Below are positions 47,074-56,180 of a stretch of DNA of 64,000 nt, piece by piece. The notes beneath the pieces were generated by a model that saw nothing but the letters and a program-made list of their open reading frames with translations, was not told the origin of the DNA and made no database searches. This DNA comes from Campylobacter lari. GTDB lineage: Bacteria > Campylobacterota > Campylobacteria > Campylobacterales > Campylobacteraceae. The DNA lies in contig NZ_LR134508.1 of the NCBI RefSeq assembly GCF_900638335.1, positions 310,001 through 374,000 of the forward strand. Direction: 5' to 3'. The position numbers and the translations under genes are program-made. Position 1 is the stretch's first letter. Each line of letters begins with the position of its first letter.

Positions 47074-47175
47074 ATGGCAAAAGTTCTTGAATACTTAATC
47101 ATAGCTGGCTTAGTTGTTGCAGCAGGAATTACTGCTTGGTCGGTTTTAACTGTAAATCATCTTTTTATAGGATGA
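47074..47175 (+). CDS. 33-residue single-span membrane peptide of the cco operon
   Basis: This is too short for most gene finders. It encodes MAKVLEYLIIAGLVVAAGITAWSVLTVNHLFIG, a single hydrophobic helix with one N-terminal lysine. AAGGA lies at the right spacing. The ORF fits exactly between the DUF4006 stop (2 bases before) and the next gene, whose ATG overlaps its stop (ATGA). Such tight packing argues that it is translated. It may be a further small subunit or assembly helper of the cbb3 oxidase. Confidence 0.72.
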   Translation: MAKVLEYLIIAGLVVAAGITAWSVLTVNHLFIG

Positions 47176-47747
47176 AAAATATATTTAAAGGCGGTTTTTT
47201 AACCGCCATTTTTATTTGTTTTACTAATTTCTTACATGCTGAAATATTATTAAATGATAACATCTTAAACACTGCAATAGAACAAAACATCACTTTAAGT
47301 TCGAAACAAATTCATGAGTTAACTGGTGTAAATATCGCTTTAGTCTTAAGTGATAAGAAAGATTTTGAAAGTTTAAAAAGCTATGAAGCTAATTTGAGTA
47401 AACCATATATTTTACTTGTTTTTTCTAAAGCTTCGCATAAGGTAGATATACTTGCAAGTGATGATGCTATGAAGTATTTTGATAAAGAAGGTGTTTTAAG
47501 TCCTTATCCTGAAAAAGGAACGATTTTACCTATACTTGCAAATCCTAAACAAAAAGATATTTATAATGCAGCTATTTTAAATGGTTATGCAGATATTGCC
47601 GATCAAGTGGCAAATCATTTTAATATAAAACCTTTTTATGGAAACTCAAACCGTGATACTTTAAATATCATGAGAATTTTAATTTATGGTTTTTTATGCG
47701 TTGCAATTTTAATGCTAGTTCAAAGAAAAATCAAAAGGAGAAAATAA
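47172..47747 (+). CDS. Exported TPM-like protein downstream of cco
   Basis: This 191-residue protein starts at ATG 47172, overlapping the small peptide gene. It has a signal peptide (FLTAIFICFTNFLHA), a periplasmic domain of about 135 residues resembling the TPM fold (LSSKQIHELTGVNIALVLSDKKDF... and ADIADQVANHF), and a C-terminal membrane anchor followed by KIKRRK. Two PglB sequons are visible: EQNIT and EANLS. Its cco-operon position points to respiratory complex assembly or repair. It is probably the C. jejuni Cj1485c counterpart. Confidence 0.7.
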   Translation: MKNIFKGGFLTAIFICFTNFLHAEILLNDNILNTAIEQNITLSSKQIHELTGVNIALVLSDKKDFESLKSYEANLSKPYILLVFSKASHKVDILASDDAMKYFDKEGVLSPYPEKGTILPILANPKQKDIYNAAILNGYADIADQVANHFNIKPFYGNSNRDTLNIMRILIYGFLCVAILMLVQRKIKRRK

Positions 47748-47749
47748 AA

Positions 47750-48262
47750 ATGGAAAATAAGAAAACATTTTGGCCTTATGGTATTTTGATTTCTTTGGGG
47801 CTTATTGTTATAGCTTGTATTGTTACGATTTTTATTGCAAGCAAGGCACCTGTGTATGAAGATAATTTTTATTTTGATTCTTATCAAAATGTAGAGTTAA
47901 ATTATAATGAAATTCAAAACAGACAAAAGACTTTTGATGAAAATTTTAAACTAGGCATTAAAGATAAAGAAAGCTTTGTGCATAAGAAAAATAAAGTTTA
48001 TTATATCAATGAAGGGCAAAATGAGCTGAGAATTGCTATTGAAAATTTAAAAGATTATGACTTAAGTAAGCTTCAAATTCAAACTTTACTTTCACGCCCA
48101 CATACAAATATAAACGATGAGAATTTACAAGCTAGATTAGAAGGAAGTGATTTGATATTTGATTTTAATATCAAAGAAAAAGGCGTTTGGCAAATACTTT
48201 TAAAAATCACTCAAGATGAAAATAGTGTAGGATTTTTTAAATTCTTTTTACAAACTAAATAA
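47750..48262 (+). CDS. FixH-family protein
   Basis: This 170-residue protein starts with FWPYGILISLGLIVIACIVTIFIASKAPVYEDNFYFDSYQN, the membrane anchor and the WP...YE.NYY-type entry of FixH/CcoH proteins. A beta-rich periplasmic domain follows. I chose ATG 47750 because AAAAGGAG lies 10 bases upstream; a longer in-frame start lies inside the previous gene. CcoH is needed for cbb3 oxidase assembly, which agrees with the operon. Confidence 0.8.
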   Translation: MENKKTFWPYGILISLGLIVIACIVTIFIASKAPVYEDNFYFDSYQNVELNYNEIQNRQKTFDENFKLGIKDKESFVHKKNKVYYINEGQNELRIAIENLKDYDLSKLQIQTLLSRPHTNINDENLQARLEGSDLIFDFNIKEKGVWQILLKITQDENSVGFFKFFLQTK

Positions 48263-50649
48263 TGAAGCTTTTTGTATTTAGCTCACTAAGAGCTTTAAGA
48301 AAGTATTATGAGAAAAAACTACAGATTGATAGTTTAGTAGAACCAGCTATGAGTATAGCTGAATTTATGCAAAAATTAGTTTTTTCTCCATATTTTCAAG
48401 CAACGCATTATGAATGCTTGCTTTTGATGAAAAAGGCTTGTGAGCAAACTAAAAATTTAGAGCAAAGTTTAAAAATACCGAGTAACTTTTTTGCTTTCTT
48501 AAAAAACAATGCTTATTTATTTAGTTTCTTTAAAGAGCTTAGTTTAGAAAAAAAAGATATCAACTCATTAAAATTTCATGATGCTTATGCACAGTATGAT
48601 GAACATTTGCAAATTTTAGAAGAGCTTTTTAAAAATTATCTTGTCTTGTTAAAAGAACAAAATTTATATGATGATATTTCTTTGCCACTAGATTATGAAA
48701 TTAATAGTGGTTTTTTAAAAAATTATGATGAGATTATTTTTGATTTTCAAGGTTTTTTAAATGCTTTTGAAGTAGAGCTTTTGTTAAAAGTTAAGGAAAT
48801 ACTTCCTCTTAAAGTACAGTTTAATTGCACTAAATTTAATAAAGATTTTTTAAATACTCTTAGCTTTTTACAAGGACTTTCTCTTAAAGAAAATCATGCT
48901 TATTTGTTTGATGTAAATCAAAAAACAATTTTAAAAGAAGAGTGCTTTTTTAAAGAAAGTAAAATTAGTTATAAAAGTTTTCACTTAAGATCTTTACAAG
49001 CTGCTTTTGTTTTTGAAAAAATTAATTCTTTTTTAAAATCCGGTATAAATGCAAAAGATATTGTAGTGATTACTCCTGATGAGAATTTTGTAGATATTTT
49101 AAGACTTTATGATAAAAATAATGTTTTAAACTATGCAAGTGGAGAGAGTATTAAAAACACACTTTTTTATCATAGATTAAAGTCTTTGTATGAAAGTGCT
49201 AAAGATGATGAGTTTGAGTATGAAGAAAATGAAGATTTTTATGAAAGGTGTAATTTAAACAAACATTTGTGCAATTTACACTTTTTTTCTTCTAATGTTG
49301 ATTTTGCAGAGTTTAAAAAGCTTTTTGATGAAAATATTTCTTATGATTTCTTTGAGAATTTTATTTTTAATTTGCTAGAAGATAGTGAAGAGGAATTAAA
49401 AAATTATATACATCAAGAGCTTATTTTTATCAAAGAGCTTATAAAAACACACAAGTTAAGCTTTGTGCAAATTTTAGAATTATTTTTTATGCAAATTGAT
49501 GGTATAAAATTAAGCAGTGTTGGTGGTGGTGAAGTTACTGTAATGGGACTTTTAGAAAGTAGGGGACTTAGATATGATGGGGTAATTATAGTTGATTTTA
49601 ATGATGAGTTTATCCCAAAAAGAGTTTCAAGCGAATTATTTTTAAACAATGAAATTCGCAAAAAAGCAGGACTTATCACTCATGCTCAAAGAGAAAATTT
49701 ACAAAGACATTATTATTATACTTTAATAGCCAAGGCAAAATTAGTTGGAATTTCTTATGTGGAAAATGAAGAAAAAATCAAATCAAGATTTTTAAATGAA
49801 CTTGAACTTCCACTTTATGAAGATAAAACTTATAGCAATAATGCTTATGTGAAATATTTTCAAACTTATCCATGTACTTTTAATCTTGAACCTATTGTAA
49901 GTATTAAAGCAAAACATGATTATTTTCAAAATGATCTTTCTTTTTCAAGATTTCATCTTCTTGTGTATTATGGTTTGGATTATTATTATAAGTATGTTTT
50001 AAGATTAAAAGAGCCAAAGACTTTAGATGATACACTTAGAGCAAATGAGTTGGGGAGTTTTATCCATAAGGCTTTAGAGCTTTATTATACACAAAAATCT
50101 AAAAATCATTTTGATTATGAAGTTTTTATGCAAGTGGTAAAAAGCATTAAACAATACCGAGTTGATGTGCTAAATTTAGCTTTAATACAAACTATATTTA
50201 AAGAATTTCAAACACTTGAAAATGAGCATTTTAAGCAAGGTTATGTGGTAGAAAAATGTGAATTTAATCCACCAAGAAAAGAATTTATTGCAGAAAATGG
50301 AGTGAAAATTCACGCCATAGGCTTTTTAGATAGAGTAGATAATAATGGCAATGAAAGATTGATTATAGATTATAAAAGCGGTAAGGCAGATGAAAAGTCT
50401 TATCAACTTGCTTTTTATAAGTTTTTATTAGAAAGTCAAAATACCTTATTAAATACAAAAGCTTGTTTTTATGATCTTAAAAATATCAAAATCATACATG
50501 AAAATACTAAAAGTAAGAGCGTACAAGAACTTAAAGATTTACTTAATGAGCTTGCTAAAGAACCTTTGGAGAAAGAATTTTTTAATCAAAAAAATGACAA
50601 TACCTATAGCCCTTATACCATGCTTTATAAAAAGGAGTTTAAGCTTTGA
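48262..50649 (+). CDS. addB: AddB-type helicase/nuclease subunit
   Basis: This 795-residue subunit of the AddAB recombination nuclease has a degenerate UvrD-like N-terminal region. The C-terminal RecB-family nuclease carries IIDYKSGKADEKSYQLAFYKF (Asp, then the DxK motif, then QLxxY), at about 698-718. Together with AddA it resects double-strand breaks for RecA. It corresponds to C. jejuni Cj1482c. Its first base is the last base of the FixH-like gene, and the stop overlaps the TTG of addA. Confidence 0.88.
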   Translation: MKLFVFSSLRALRKYYEKKLQIDSLVEPAMSIAEFMQKLVFSPYFQATHYECLLLMKKACEQTKNLEQSLKIPSNFFAFLKNNAYLFSFFKELSLEKKDINSLKFHDAYAQYDEHLQILEELFKNYLVLLKEQNLYDDISLPLDYEINSGFLKNYDEIIFDFQGFLNAFEVELLLKVKEILPLKVQFNCTKFNKDFLNTLSFLQGLSLKENHAYLFDVNQKTILKEECFFKESKISYKSFHLRSLQAAFVFEKINSFLKSGINAKDIVVITPDENFVDILRLYDKNNVLNYASGESIKNTLFYHRLKSLYESAKDDEFEYEENEDFYERCNLNKHLCNLHFFSSNVDFAEFKKLFDENISYDFFENFIFNLLEDSEEELKNYIHQELIFIKELIKTHKLSFVQILELFFMQIDGIKLSSVGGGEVTVMGLLESRGLRYDGVIIVDFNDEFIPKRVSSELFLNNEIRKKAGLITHAQRENLQRHYYYTLIAKAKLVGISYVENEEKIKSRFLNELELPLYEDKTYSNNAYVKYFQTYPCTFNLEPIVSIKAKHDYFQNDLSFSRFHLLVYYGLDYYYKYVLRLKEPKTLDDTLRANELGSFIHKALELYYTQKSKNHFDYEVFMQVVKSIKQYRVDVLNLALIQTIFKEFQTLENEHFKQGYVVEKCEFNPPRKEFIAENGVKIHAIGFLDRVDNNGNERLIIDYKSGKADEKSYQLAFYKFLLESQNTLLNTKACFYDLKNIKIIHENTKSKSVQELKDLLNELAKEPLEKEFFNQKNDNTYSPYTMLYKKEFKL

Positions 50650-53390
50650 GTTATCATTTTGAGCCTTTTTTAGCTTTGGAAGCTAGTGCAGGAAGTGGAA
50701 AAACTTTTGCATTAAGTGTGCGTTTTGTAGCTTTGGTTTTAATGGGAGCTAAGATTAATGAAATTTTAGCCCTTACTTTTACTAATAAAGCTACAAGTGA
50801 AATGAAAGAAAGAGTTTTTAAAACCTTTTTAGAATTTGATGTACTTGAAAATGGAGAGAATAAAGCAGAGTGTGATGAGCTTATGAAAATGCTAGGTAAA
50901 AGCAAAGATGAGCTTATAGCTTTAAGAGAAAAATATAAAGAGGAATTTTTAAGATCCAAGCTTAATATCTACACTTTTGACAGCTTTTTTTCGCAAATCA
51001 TTCGTTCTTTTGCTTTAAATTTAGGTCTTATGAGTGATTTTGACATTATAGAAAGTCAGGATAGTTATAAAAATTTCATCGCTAAATTAAACGAAGAAGA
51101 ATTAAGGGCTTTGGCTTATTATATTGTTCAGACAAAAAACAAGAGTGACTTTTTGCAAAATCTTGAAAGCTTGTATGAAAGATCTTGTGAGATAAATTCT
51201 ATACAAAATGCACATTTTCCAAATAAAACTTTTTTAGAAAAAAGCTTAAGTGCGTTTATAACTTATGCAAGAAATTTAAGCGCAGATAAAAACTATCAAA
51301 AAAATTTCGAATTTGAGAACATAGAAGATTTCTTTACTAAACCTATTATTTGTGATTTAGATAAAAAATATTTTGTAAAAGTCATCGATAGTGAATTTTT
51401 GCAAAAAAGAGCAGAGTTTTTACAAAGTGCAAAAGAGTATTTTACTCAAATGGAAAATTACCGCATAAGTATACTTGCAAAGCTTTTGGCGCATTTTAAA
51501 GAAGCAAGAAATGAAAACAATGTCAAGCAAAATGCATTGACTTTTTCAGATATAGCTTTAAAAACTTATGAGTTAATTAGTGATGAAACTAACAAAGATT
51601 TGATTTATTTTAGGCTTGATGGTTATATTTCTCATTTATTAATCGATGAATTTCAAGATACTAATGTCTTGCAGTATCAAATTTTAAAACCCATCATTGC
51701 TGAGCTTGTTTCAGGCGAGGGAGTGAAAAAAAATAGAAGCTTTTTTTATGTGGGGGATAAAAAGCAAAGTATATATGGTTTTAGAGGGGGTAAAAAAGAG
51801 CTTTTTGATAAGCTTTTAAAAGACTTTCCGCAAATTAAATTAGAGCATTTAGATACTAATTATCGTAGTAAAAAAATCATTGTTGATTATGTAAATGAAG
51901 TTTTTAAAGATAAATTTTTTGATAGCTTTTTAAATCCTAGCTTTACTTTGCAAAAAAGCATTAAAGAAGGTGGATATGTGGAAGTTTTGCAAAATCATAT
52001 CCCGCCAAAAAGTTCTTTGCATGAAGCAAGTGGTAAAGAAGTTTTAAAGATCATTCAAAAGCTTTTAGAAAAAGGCGTAAAGCTCAGTGAAATTTGCATT
52101 TTGGTATGGATTAATAAAGATGCTACTTTAATGAAAGAATTTCTTGAAGAAAATGACATTAAAGCTTATACGCAAAGCAATGTAGCTTTGATGGATTGTA
52201 TTAGTGTAAGAGTGCTTTTTGAGTATGCAAAGGCTTGTGTGCTTAAAGATGAGTTTAGTTTGTACTTTGCAAGTAGTATTTTAGAAAAAGAACTTGAGTT
52301 TGCAACGCTTGATTTAAACCGTAGTGTAGGTGAGATTTTAAAATACTTGGTACATGTTTTAAAACTTGACTTAAGTGATGTTAATCTCATCGCATATTTA
52401 GAGTATGCAAGTACTTTTGATAATTTTTTTGATTTTTTATTTGCTCCATGTGAGCTAAAGTCTTTGCAAGCTCAAGATGATGGAGTAAGTATTATGACTG
52501 TGCATAAATCTAAGGGGCTTGAATTTGAAAATTTAATCGTACTTGATAGACTTAGTAAAAAAGCTCCGGATAATGAAACTTTAATGTTTGAGTATGATTT
52601 AGAGCAAGGTTGGGAAATAAAATACCGACACAGTGCTAGAAAATATCTTGAAGATCAAAATTACAATACCTTTTTAGCTAAAAGAGAAAAACTTCAAGCA
52701 GAAGATGAGATAAATTGTCTATATGTAGCCCTTACTAGAGCTAAAAATTCTCTTTTTATCATAAAAAATGATGAAAGCTTTAAAACCTTTAAGAGTTATT
52801 TTCAAGACTATGAAGAAAAGCAAATAGGCATTATAGAAGAACAGCTTGTTAAAACAAAAGAGCCTTTAGAAAATTTAGAACAAATAGAAAACTTTGAAGA
52901 ATTTCAAAAGGTAAATTTGCAAGAAGTTAAAGTAAAAAGCCATCTTTCAAGCGCACAAATACATTTTGGTTTGGCTTTGCATGAGTTTTTGCAATATTTT
53001 GATTTTAACACCAAGAGTAATTTTGAATTTTGCAAACAAATGGTGTATAAAAAATACCGTTTTTACTTAGATGATGAAGGTTTTAATGAGCTTTTTAAAA
53101 GACTTACTATGCTTTTAAAAGATGAGAGCTTTAACGCGCTTTTAGTGGGTAAAAAGCTACTAAAAGAGCAAATCATTACTTATAAAGGCGAACAAAAACA
53201 ACTTGATATGCTTGCATTTGATGATAATGAAGCTATCATTATAGACTATAAAACGGGTTTAAATTTAAACGAGCATAAAAAGCAAGTTTTATTTTACAAA
53301 GAAGCCATAGAAAAAATCTTAGCCAAGACTTCCACTAAGGCTTTTTTGGTATATGTTTTAAAGGATAAAGTGGAGATAATATATGTGTAG
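50646..53390 (+). CDS. addA: AddA helicase-nuclease
   Basis: This 914-residue UvrD-type helicase with C-terminal nuclease has Walker A in EASAGSGKTFAL (12-23), motif II in LLIDEFQDTNVLQYQ (about 334), DTNYRSKKII, TVHKSKGLEFENLIVLD, and motif VI VALTRAKNSLFII. The nuclease motif is IIDYKTG near 878. The start is TTG at 50646, inside the addB stop (TTGA), with GGAG nine bases upstream. It forms the break-resection complex with AddB and is C. jejuni Cj1481c in order. Confidence 0.93.
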   Translation: MSYHFEPFLALEASAGSGKTFALSVRFVALVLMGAKINEILALTFTNKATSEMKERVFKTFLEFDVLENGENKAECDELMKMLGKSKDELIALREKYKEEFLRSKLNIYTFDSFFSQIIRSFALNLGLMSDFDIIESQDSYKNFIAKLNEEELRALAYYIVQTKNKSDFLQNLESLYERSCEINSIQNAHFPNKTFLEKSLSAFITYARNLSADKNYQKNFEFENIEDFFTKPIICDLDKKYFVKVIDSEFLQKRAEFLQSAKEYFTQMENYRISILAKLLAHFKEARNENNVKQNALTFSDIALKTYELISDETNKDLIYFRLDGYISHLLIDEFQDTNVLQYQILKPIIAELVSGEGVKKNRSFFYVGDKKQSIYGFRGGKKELFDKLLKDFPQIKLEHLDTNYRSKKIIVDYVNEVFKDKFFDSFLNPSFTLQKSIKEGGYVEVLQNHIPPKSSLHEASGKEVLKIIQKLLEKGVKLSEICILVWINKDATLMKEFLEENDIKAYTQSNVALMDCISVRVLFEYAKACVLKDEFSLYFASSILEKELEFATLDLNRSVGEILKYLVHVLKLDLSDVNLIAYLEYASTFDNFFDFLFAPCELKSLQAQDDGVSIMTVHKSKGLEFENLIVLDRLSKKAPDNETLMFEYDLEQGWEIKYRHSARKYLEDQNYNTFLAKREKLQAEDEINCLYVALTRAKNSLFIIKNDESFKTFKSYFQDYEEKQIGIIEEQLVKTKEPLENLEQIENFEEFQKVNLQEVKVKSHLSSAQIHFGLALHEFLQYFDFNTKSNFEFCKQMVYKKYRFYLDDEGFNELFKRLTMLLKDESFNALLVGKKLLKEQIITYKGEQKQLDMLAFDDNEAIIIDYKTGLNLNEHKKQVLFYKEAIEKILAKTSTKAFLVYVLKDKVEIIYV

Positions 53391-54044
53391 CATAGATAAA
53401 GAACAATTTTATGGTAATATTTCTCTTTTTCACGGTAAAATAAAAAATGCAGACAATGATTGATATTTATCTTGGGAGCATTGTTATGAGTATTTTTATA
53501 TCAATAGGAGAAATGTAGATTATAATCATGCTTCCTTGATGTTATCTTTTTATTTAGCTAGTTGGGGTATGTATAGGGGTTCTTCTTTTTTATTGCGCTA
53601 TGATTATAAAATATATAAAACAATATTAGAAGAGTTGTTGGCTATCGATTTATGGGATAAGCATGATTGGAATCAAATAACCAAAGCAAATGAAATTATA
53701 GAAAAAAATTATTATTCTATAGAAATAATAAAGAAGATAAAAATAATAAAAATAAAATTAGCAATACGCTGATCGCAAAAATTTTGTTAGGAATTTTTGG
53801 CTGCACCCCTGCTTATGATAGATTTTTTACAAATGGCCTAAGACAATACAATAGTAAAAATAGCAATAAGATATCGATAAGTTATAGTGAAAATAGCTAT
53901 AATGGAATTGTAGACTTGATAGATAGATGTAAAAGTAGCTTTGAATTTCCAAAAATAAAATTAAAATTCAATGAAAATATATGTTATCCGGATATGAAAA
54001 TTATGGATATGTATTTTTGGATTTTAGGACAACAAAAACTTTAA
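53383..54044 (+). pseudogene. Broken hypothetical gene after addA
   Basis: A reading frame begins at ATG 53383, inside the last codons of addA, and gives MCSIDKEQFYGNISLFHG... until an in-frame TGA at 53461. It continues in the same frame (YLSWEHCYEYFYINRRN...LASWGMYRGSSFLLRYDYKIYK) to 53772. There the homology moves to another frame (ILLGIFGCTPAYDRFFTNGLRQY...) up to 54044. The gene therefore has at least one nonsense mutation and one frameshift in an A-rich run near 53735-53765. The pieces resemble a family of roughly 210-residue hypothetical proteins seen in several bacterial phyla, with no function known to me. Confidence 0.8.
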
Positions 54045-54123
54045 ATATTCTTAAATTAAGTATTAATTAAGCTAAAATAATTATAATCTCATTTTTAAAA
54101 AAATTTTTGGCAAAGGTAAGATG

Positions 54124-54549
54124 ATGACAAAGATAACAAAGCCAAACGAAGTAAAACGCGAATGGATCGTTTTAGACGCTGAAGGAAAGCGTTTTGGTCG
54201 TCTTTTAACAGAAGTAGCGACTATTTTAAGAGGTAAAAATAAACCTTGCTATACTCCAAATGTTGATTGTGGAGATTATGTAATCATTATCAATGCTTCT
54301 AAAGCAGTTTTCACAGGTGCAAATAAAGCAGAAGATAAACTATATCACAGACATTCAGGGTATTTTGGAAGCGTAAAAAGTGAAAAATTTGGTGATTTAT
54401 TAGAAAAAAATCCAGTTAAATTATATAAATTAGCAGTTCGTGGTATGCTACCTAAAACAAACCTAGGTAGAGCTATGCTTAAAAAATTAAAAATTTATGC
54501 AGGTAGCGAACACCCTCATACTGCTCAAATTGCTAATAAAGGAAAATAA
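54124..54549 (+). CDS. rplM: Ribosomal protein uL13
   Basis: This 141-residue large-subunit protein shows [38 protein letters not shown] and the [27 protein letters not shown] signature. Two ATGs are adjacent; the second (54124) has better spacing from AAAGG and gives the usual [14 protein letters not shown]. rpsI follows after two bases, the standard pair. Confidence 0.97.
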   Translation: MTKITKPNEVKREWIVLDAEGKRFGRLLTEVATILRGKNKPCYTPNVDCGDYVIIINASKAVFTGANKAEDKLYHRHSGYFGSVKSEKFGDLLEKNPVKLYKLAVRGMLPKTNLGRAMLKKLKIYAGSEHPHTAQIANKGK

Positions 54550-54551
54550 TC

Positions 54552-54941
54552 ATGGCAACAACATACGCAACAGGTAAAAGAAAAACCGCTGTAGCTAAAG
54601 TTTGGGTAAAAGCTGGTAGTGGTAAAATCATCGTTAATGGTATGGATTTAAACACTTGGCTTGGCGGACATGAAGCTATAAAATTAAAAGTAGTTCAGCC
54701 TTTATTAGTAACTAAACAAGAAACTTCTATGGATATTAAAGCAACAACTTTAGGCGGTGGATACAGCGCTCAAGCTGAAGCTTTAAGACATGGTATTTCA
54801 AGAGCTTTAGCTGCTATGGATGCAGATTTTAGAGCATTATTAAAACCAAAAGGACTTCTTACTAGAGATAGTAGAACTGTTGAGCGTAAAAAATACGGTC
54901 GCAGAAAAGCAAGAAGAAGCCCACAATTCTCTAAACGTTAA
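54552..54941 (+). CDS. rpsI: Ribosomal protein uS9
   Basis: This 129-residue small-subunit protein shows [26 protein letters not shown] at the start, [19 protein letters not shown] in the middle and the C-terminal [26 protein letters not shown] tail that reaches the P-site tRNA. Confidence 0.98.
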   Translation: MATTYATGKRKTAVAKVWVKAGSGKIIVNGMDLNTWLGGHEAIKLKVVQPLLVTKQETSMDIKATTLGGGYSAQAEALRHGISRALAAMDADFRALLKPKGLLTRDSRTVERKKYGRRKARRSPQFSKR

Positions 54942-54949
54942 TCTTTTTT

Positions 54950-54969
54950 TGGATCCATTTTTGGATCCA
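54950..54969 (+). terminator. Hairpin after rpsI
   Basis: Two copies of the palindrome TGGATCCA flank TTTT, so they can pair as an 8-bp stem 8 bases after the rpsI stop. A pyrimidine-rich tract (TTCTCTCTTTTATTTTC) follows. Probable terminator of the ribosomal-protein operon. Confidence 0.65.
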
Positions 54970-55055
54970 TTCTCTCTTTTATTTTCAAAATCACATTTTT
55001 TCATATATTTTTGTTTTGTTTAAAATCAAAGGATTTTTTGTTTAGAATAAACTTT

Positions 55056-55137
55056 TATAATTTCAAAGTCCGATCAGGGAAACCTCCTTTTTGTAGTAAA
55101 TTTAAGCCCCTTTCCCAAAAAGGGGCTTATTTTATTT
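55056..55137 (+). ncRNA. Candidate small RNA between rpsI and cadF
   Basis: A strong TATAAT box (55056-55061, ACTTTTATAATTTC) predicts RNA starting near 55067. About 70 bases later a clear intrinsic terminator ends it: AAGCCCCTTT and AAAGGGGCTT (55104-55128) around CCCAA, followed by ATTTTATTTT. No ORF lies inside. The 5' part contains AGGGAAACCTCC, which can form a small stem or pair with C/U-rich or ribosome-site sequences. The cadF promoter lies downstream of this terminator, so the unit is independent. Alternatively it is a second terminator for rpsI. Confidence 0.5.
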
Positions 55138-55138
55138 T
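55104..55138 (+). terminator. Intrinsic terminator upstream of cadF
   Basis: A 10-bp stem (AAGCCCCTTT/AAAGGGGCTT) with a CCCAA loop is followed by ATTTTATTTT. It insulates cadF from upstream transcription. Confidence 0.88.
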
Positions 55139-55151
55139 AATCTTCTTTTTA

Positions 55152-55157
55152 TATAAT
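55152..55157 (+). promoter_or_regulatory. cadF -10 box
   Basis: TTTATATAATATC contains TATAAT 33 bases before the cadF ATG, with an RNA start expected near 55163 and a good AAGGA ribosome site at 55180-55184. Confidence 0.55.
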
Positions 55158-55190
55158 ATCCCATTTATTTTCATTATTTAAGGATAGTTT

Positions 55191-56177
55191 ATGAAAAAAA
55201 TTATAGGATTAGTTAGTTTAGCTAGTGTTTTGTTTGCTTTTGATGCTAGTAAAATAGAAATCACTCCAACCTTTAATTATACAACCCCAGAAGGAAATTT
55301 AAATCTTAAAAATTACGGTGGAGTGGGTTTAAGATTTGGTTATCATTATGATGATTTATGGATAGATCAAGCTGAGCTTGGCTTAGAGTATTATGATAAT
55401 GCAAAATATAACAATCCAAACGATAATACACATACAGATACTAGTGTTTCAAGATTTTATGTAAATGCTATTAAAGGAATTGATCTAGCTAATCATGTAT
55501 ATTTATATGGTTTGTTAGGAACCGGTTATGAGTATTTAAGCCATGGAGCTTATGAAAATAAAAGCGGTATGTTTGCTCAATATGGTGCGGGTTTTAAATT
55601 TGCACTTGGCGAAGACTTAGCTTTAAGACTTGAGGCAAGAGATCAAATTAAATTCAATAATGGTGAACATAATTTGATTTCTAGTGTTGGCTTGAGTTTT
55701 TATTTTGGCAATAAAGCTCCAAAAACCCCTCAAACTACAACTAAACAAATCGAAGAAAAACCGCAAGCAAAACAAATTGATAAATCGTGTCCAGAGCCAA
55801 GAAAGGGTGCTTTGCTTGATCATATAGGTTGTGAAAAAACAATAGCACTTGAAGGACATTTTGGTTTTGATCAAATTAGTATAAATCCTGAATTTGCACA
55901 AAAAATTCAAGAAGTAGGTAAGGTTTTAGAAGAAAACCCACAATATTATACTATTTTAGAAGGTCACACAGATAGTACAGGCTCTAAAGTTTATAATCAA
56001 AAATTATCATTAGAGCGTGCTAAGGCAGTTGCAAAAGAACTTGAAAAATCAGGTGTTGCTAAAGAAAAAATTGCAACTAAAGGCTATGGTTTTGACAAGC
56101 CAAAAGCAAGCAATGATACTAAAGAAGGCCGTGCGCAAAATAGACGTGTGGAAGCAAAATTTTTCATTAAAGAGTAA
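55191..56177 (+). CDS. cadF: Fibronectin-binding outer-membrane protein CadF
   Basis: This 328-residue protein has a signal peptide ([19 protein letters not shown]), an eight-strand OmpA-like barrel (about 20-180) and a C-terminal OmpA domain that binds peptidoglycan ([12 protein letters not shown]... and [30 protein letters not shown]). The barrel-periplasm linker is [18 protein letters not shown] followed by a short cysteine-containing loop. CadF binds host fibronectin. C. jejuni CadF is 319 residues, while 328 is the length I recall for C. lari, which supports the species guess. Confidence 0.95.
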   Translation: MKKIIGLVSLASVLFAFDASKIEITPTFNYTTPEGNLNLKNYGGVGLRFGYHYDDLWIDQAELGLEYYDNAKYNNPNDNTHTDTSVSRFYVNAIKGIDLANHVYLYGLLGTGYEYLSHGAYENKSGMFAQYGAGFKFALGEDLALRLEARDQIKFNNGEHNLISSVGLSFYFGNKAPKTPQTTTKQIEEKPQAKQIDKSCPEPRKGALLDHIGCEKTIALEGHFGFDQISINPEFAQKIQEVGKVLEENPQYYTILEGHTDSTGSKVYNQKLSLERAKAVAKELEKSGVAKEKIATKGYGFDKPKASNDTKEGRAQNRRVEAKFFIKE

Positions 56178-56180
56178 GCT

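Noticed and set aside
53461-53463. In-frame TGA in the gene after addA as a possible selenocysteine codon
   Set aside because: Although the cell decodes UGA as Sec, no SECIS-like hairpin follows and a second frameshift breaks the same gene, so a nonsense mutation is the simpler reading.
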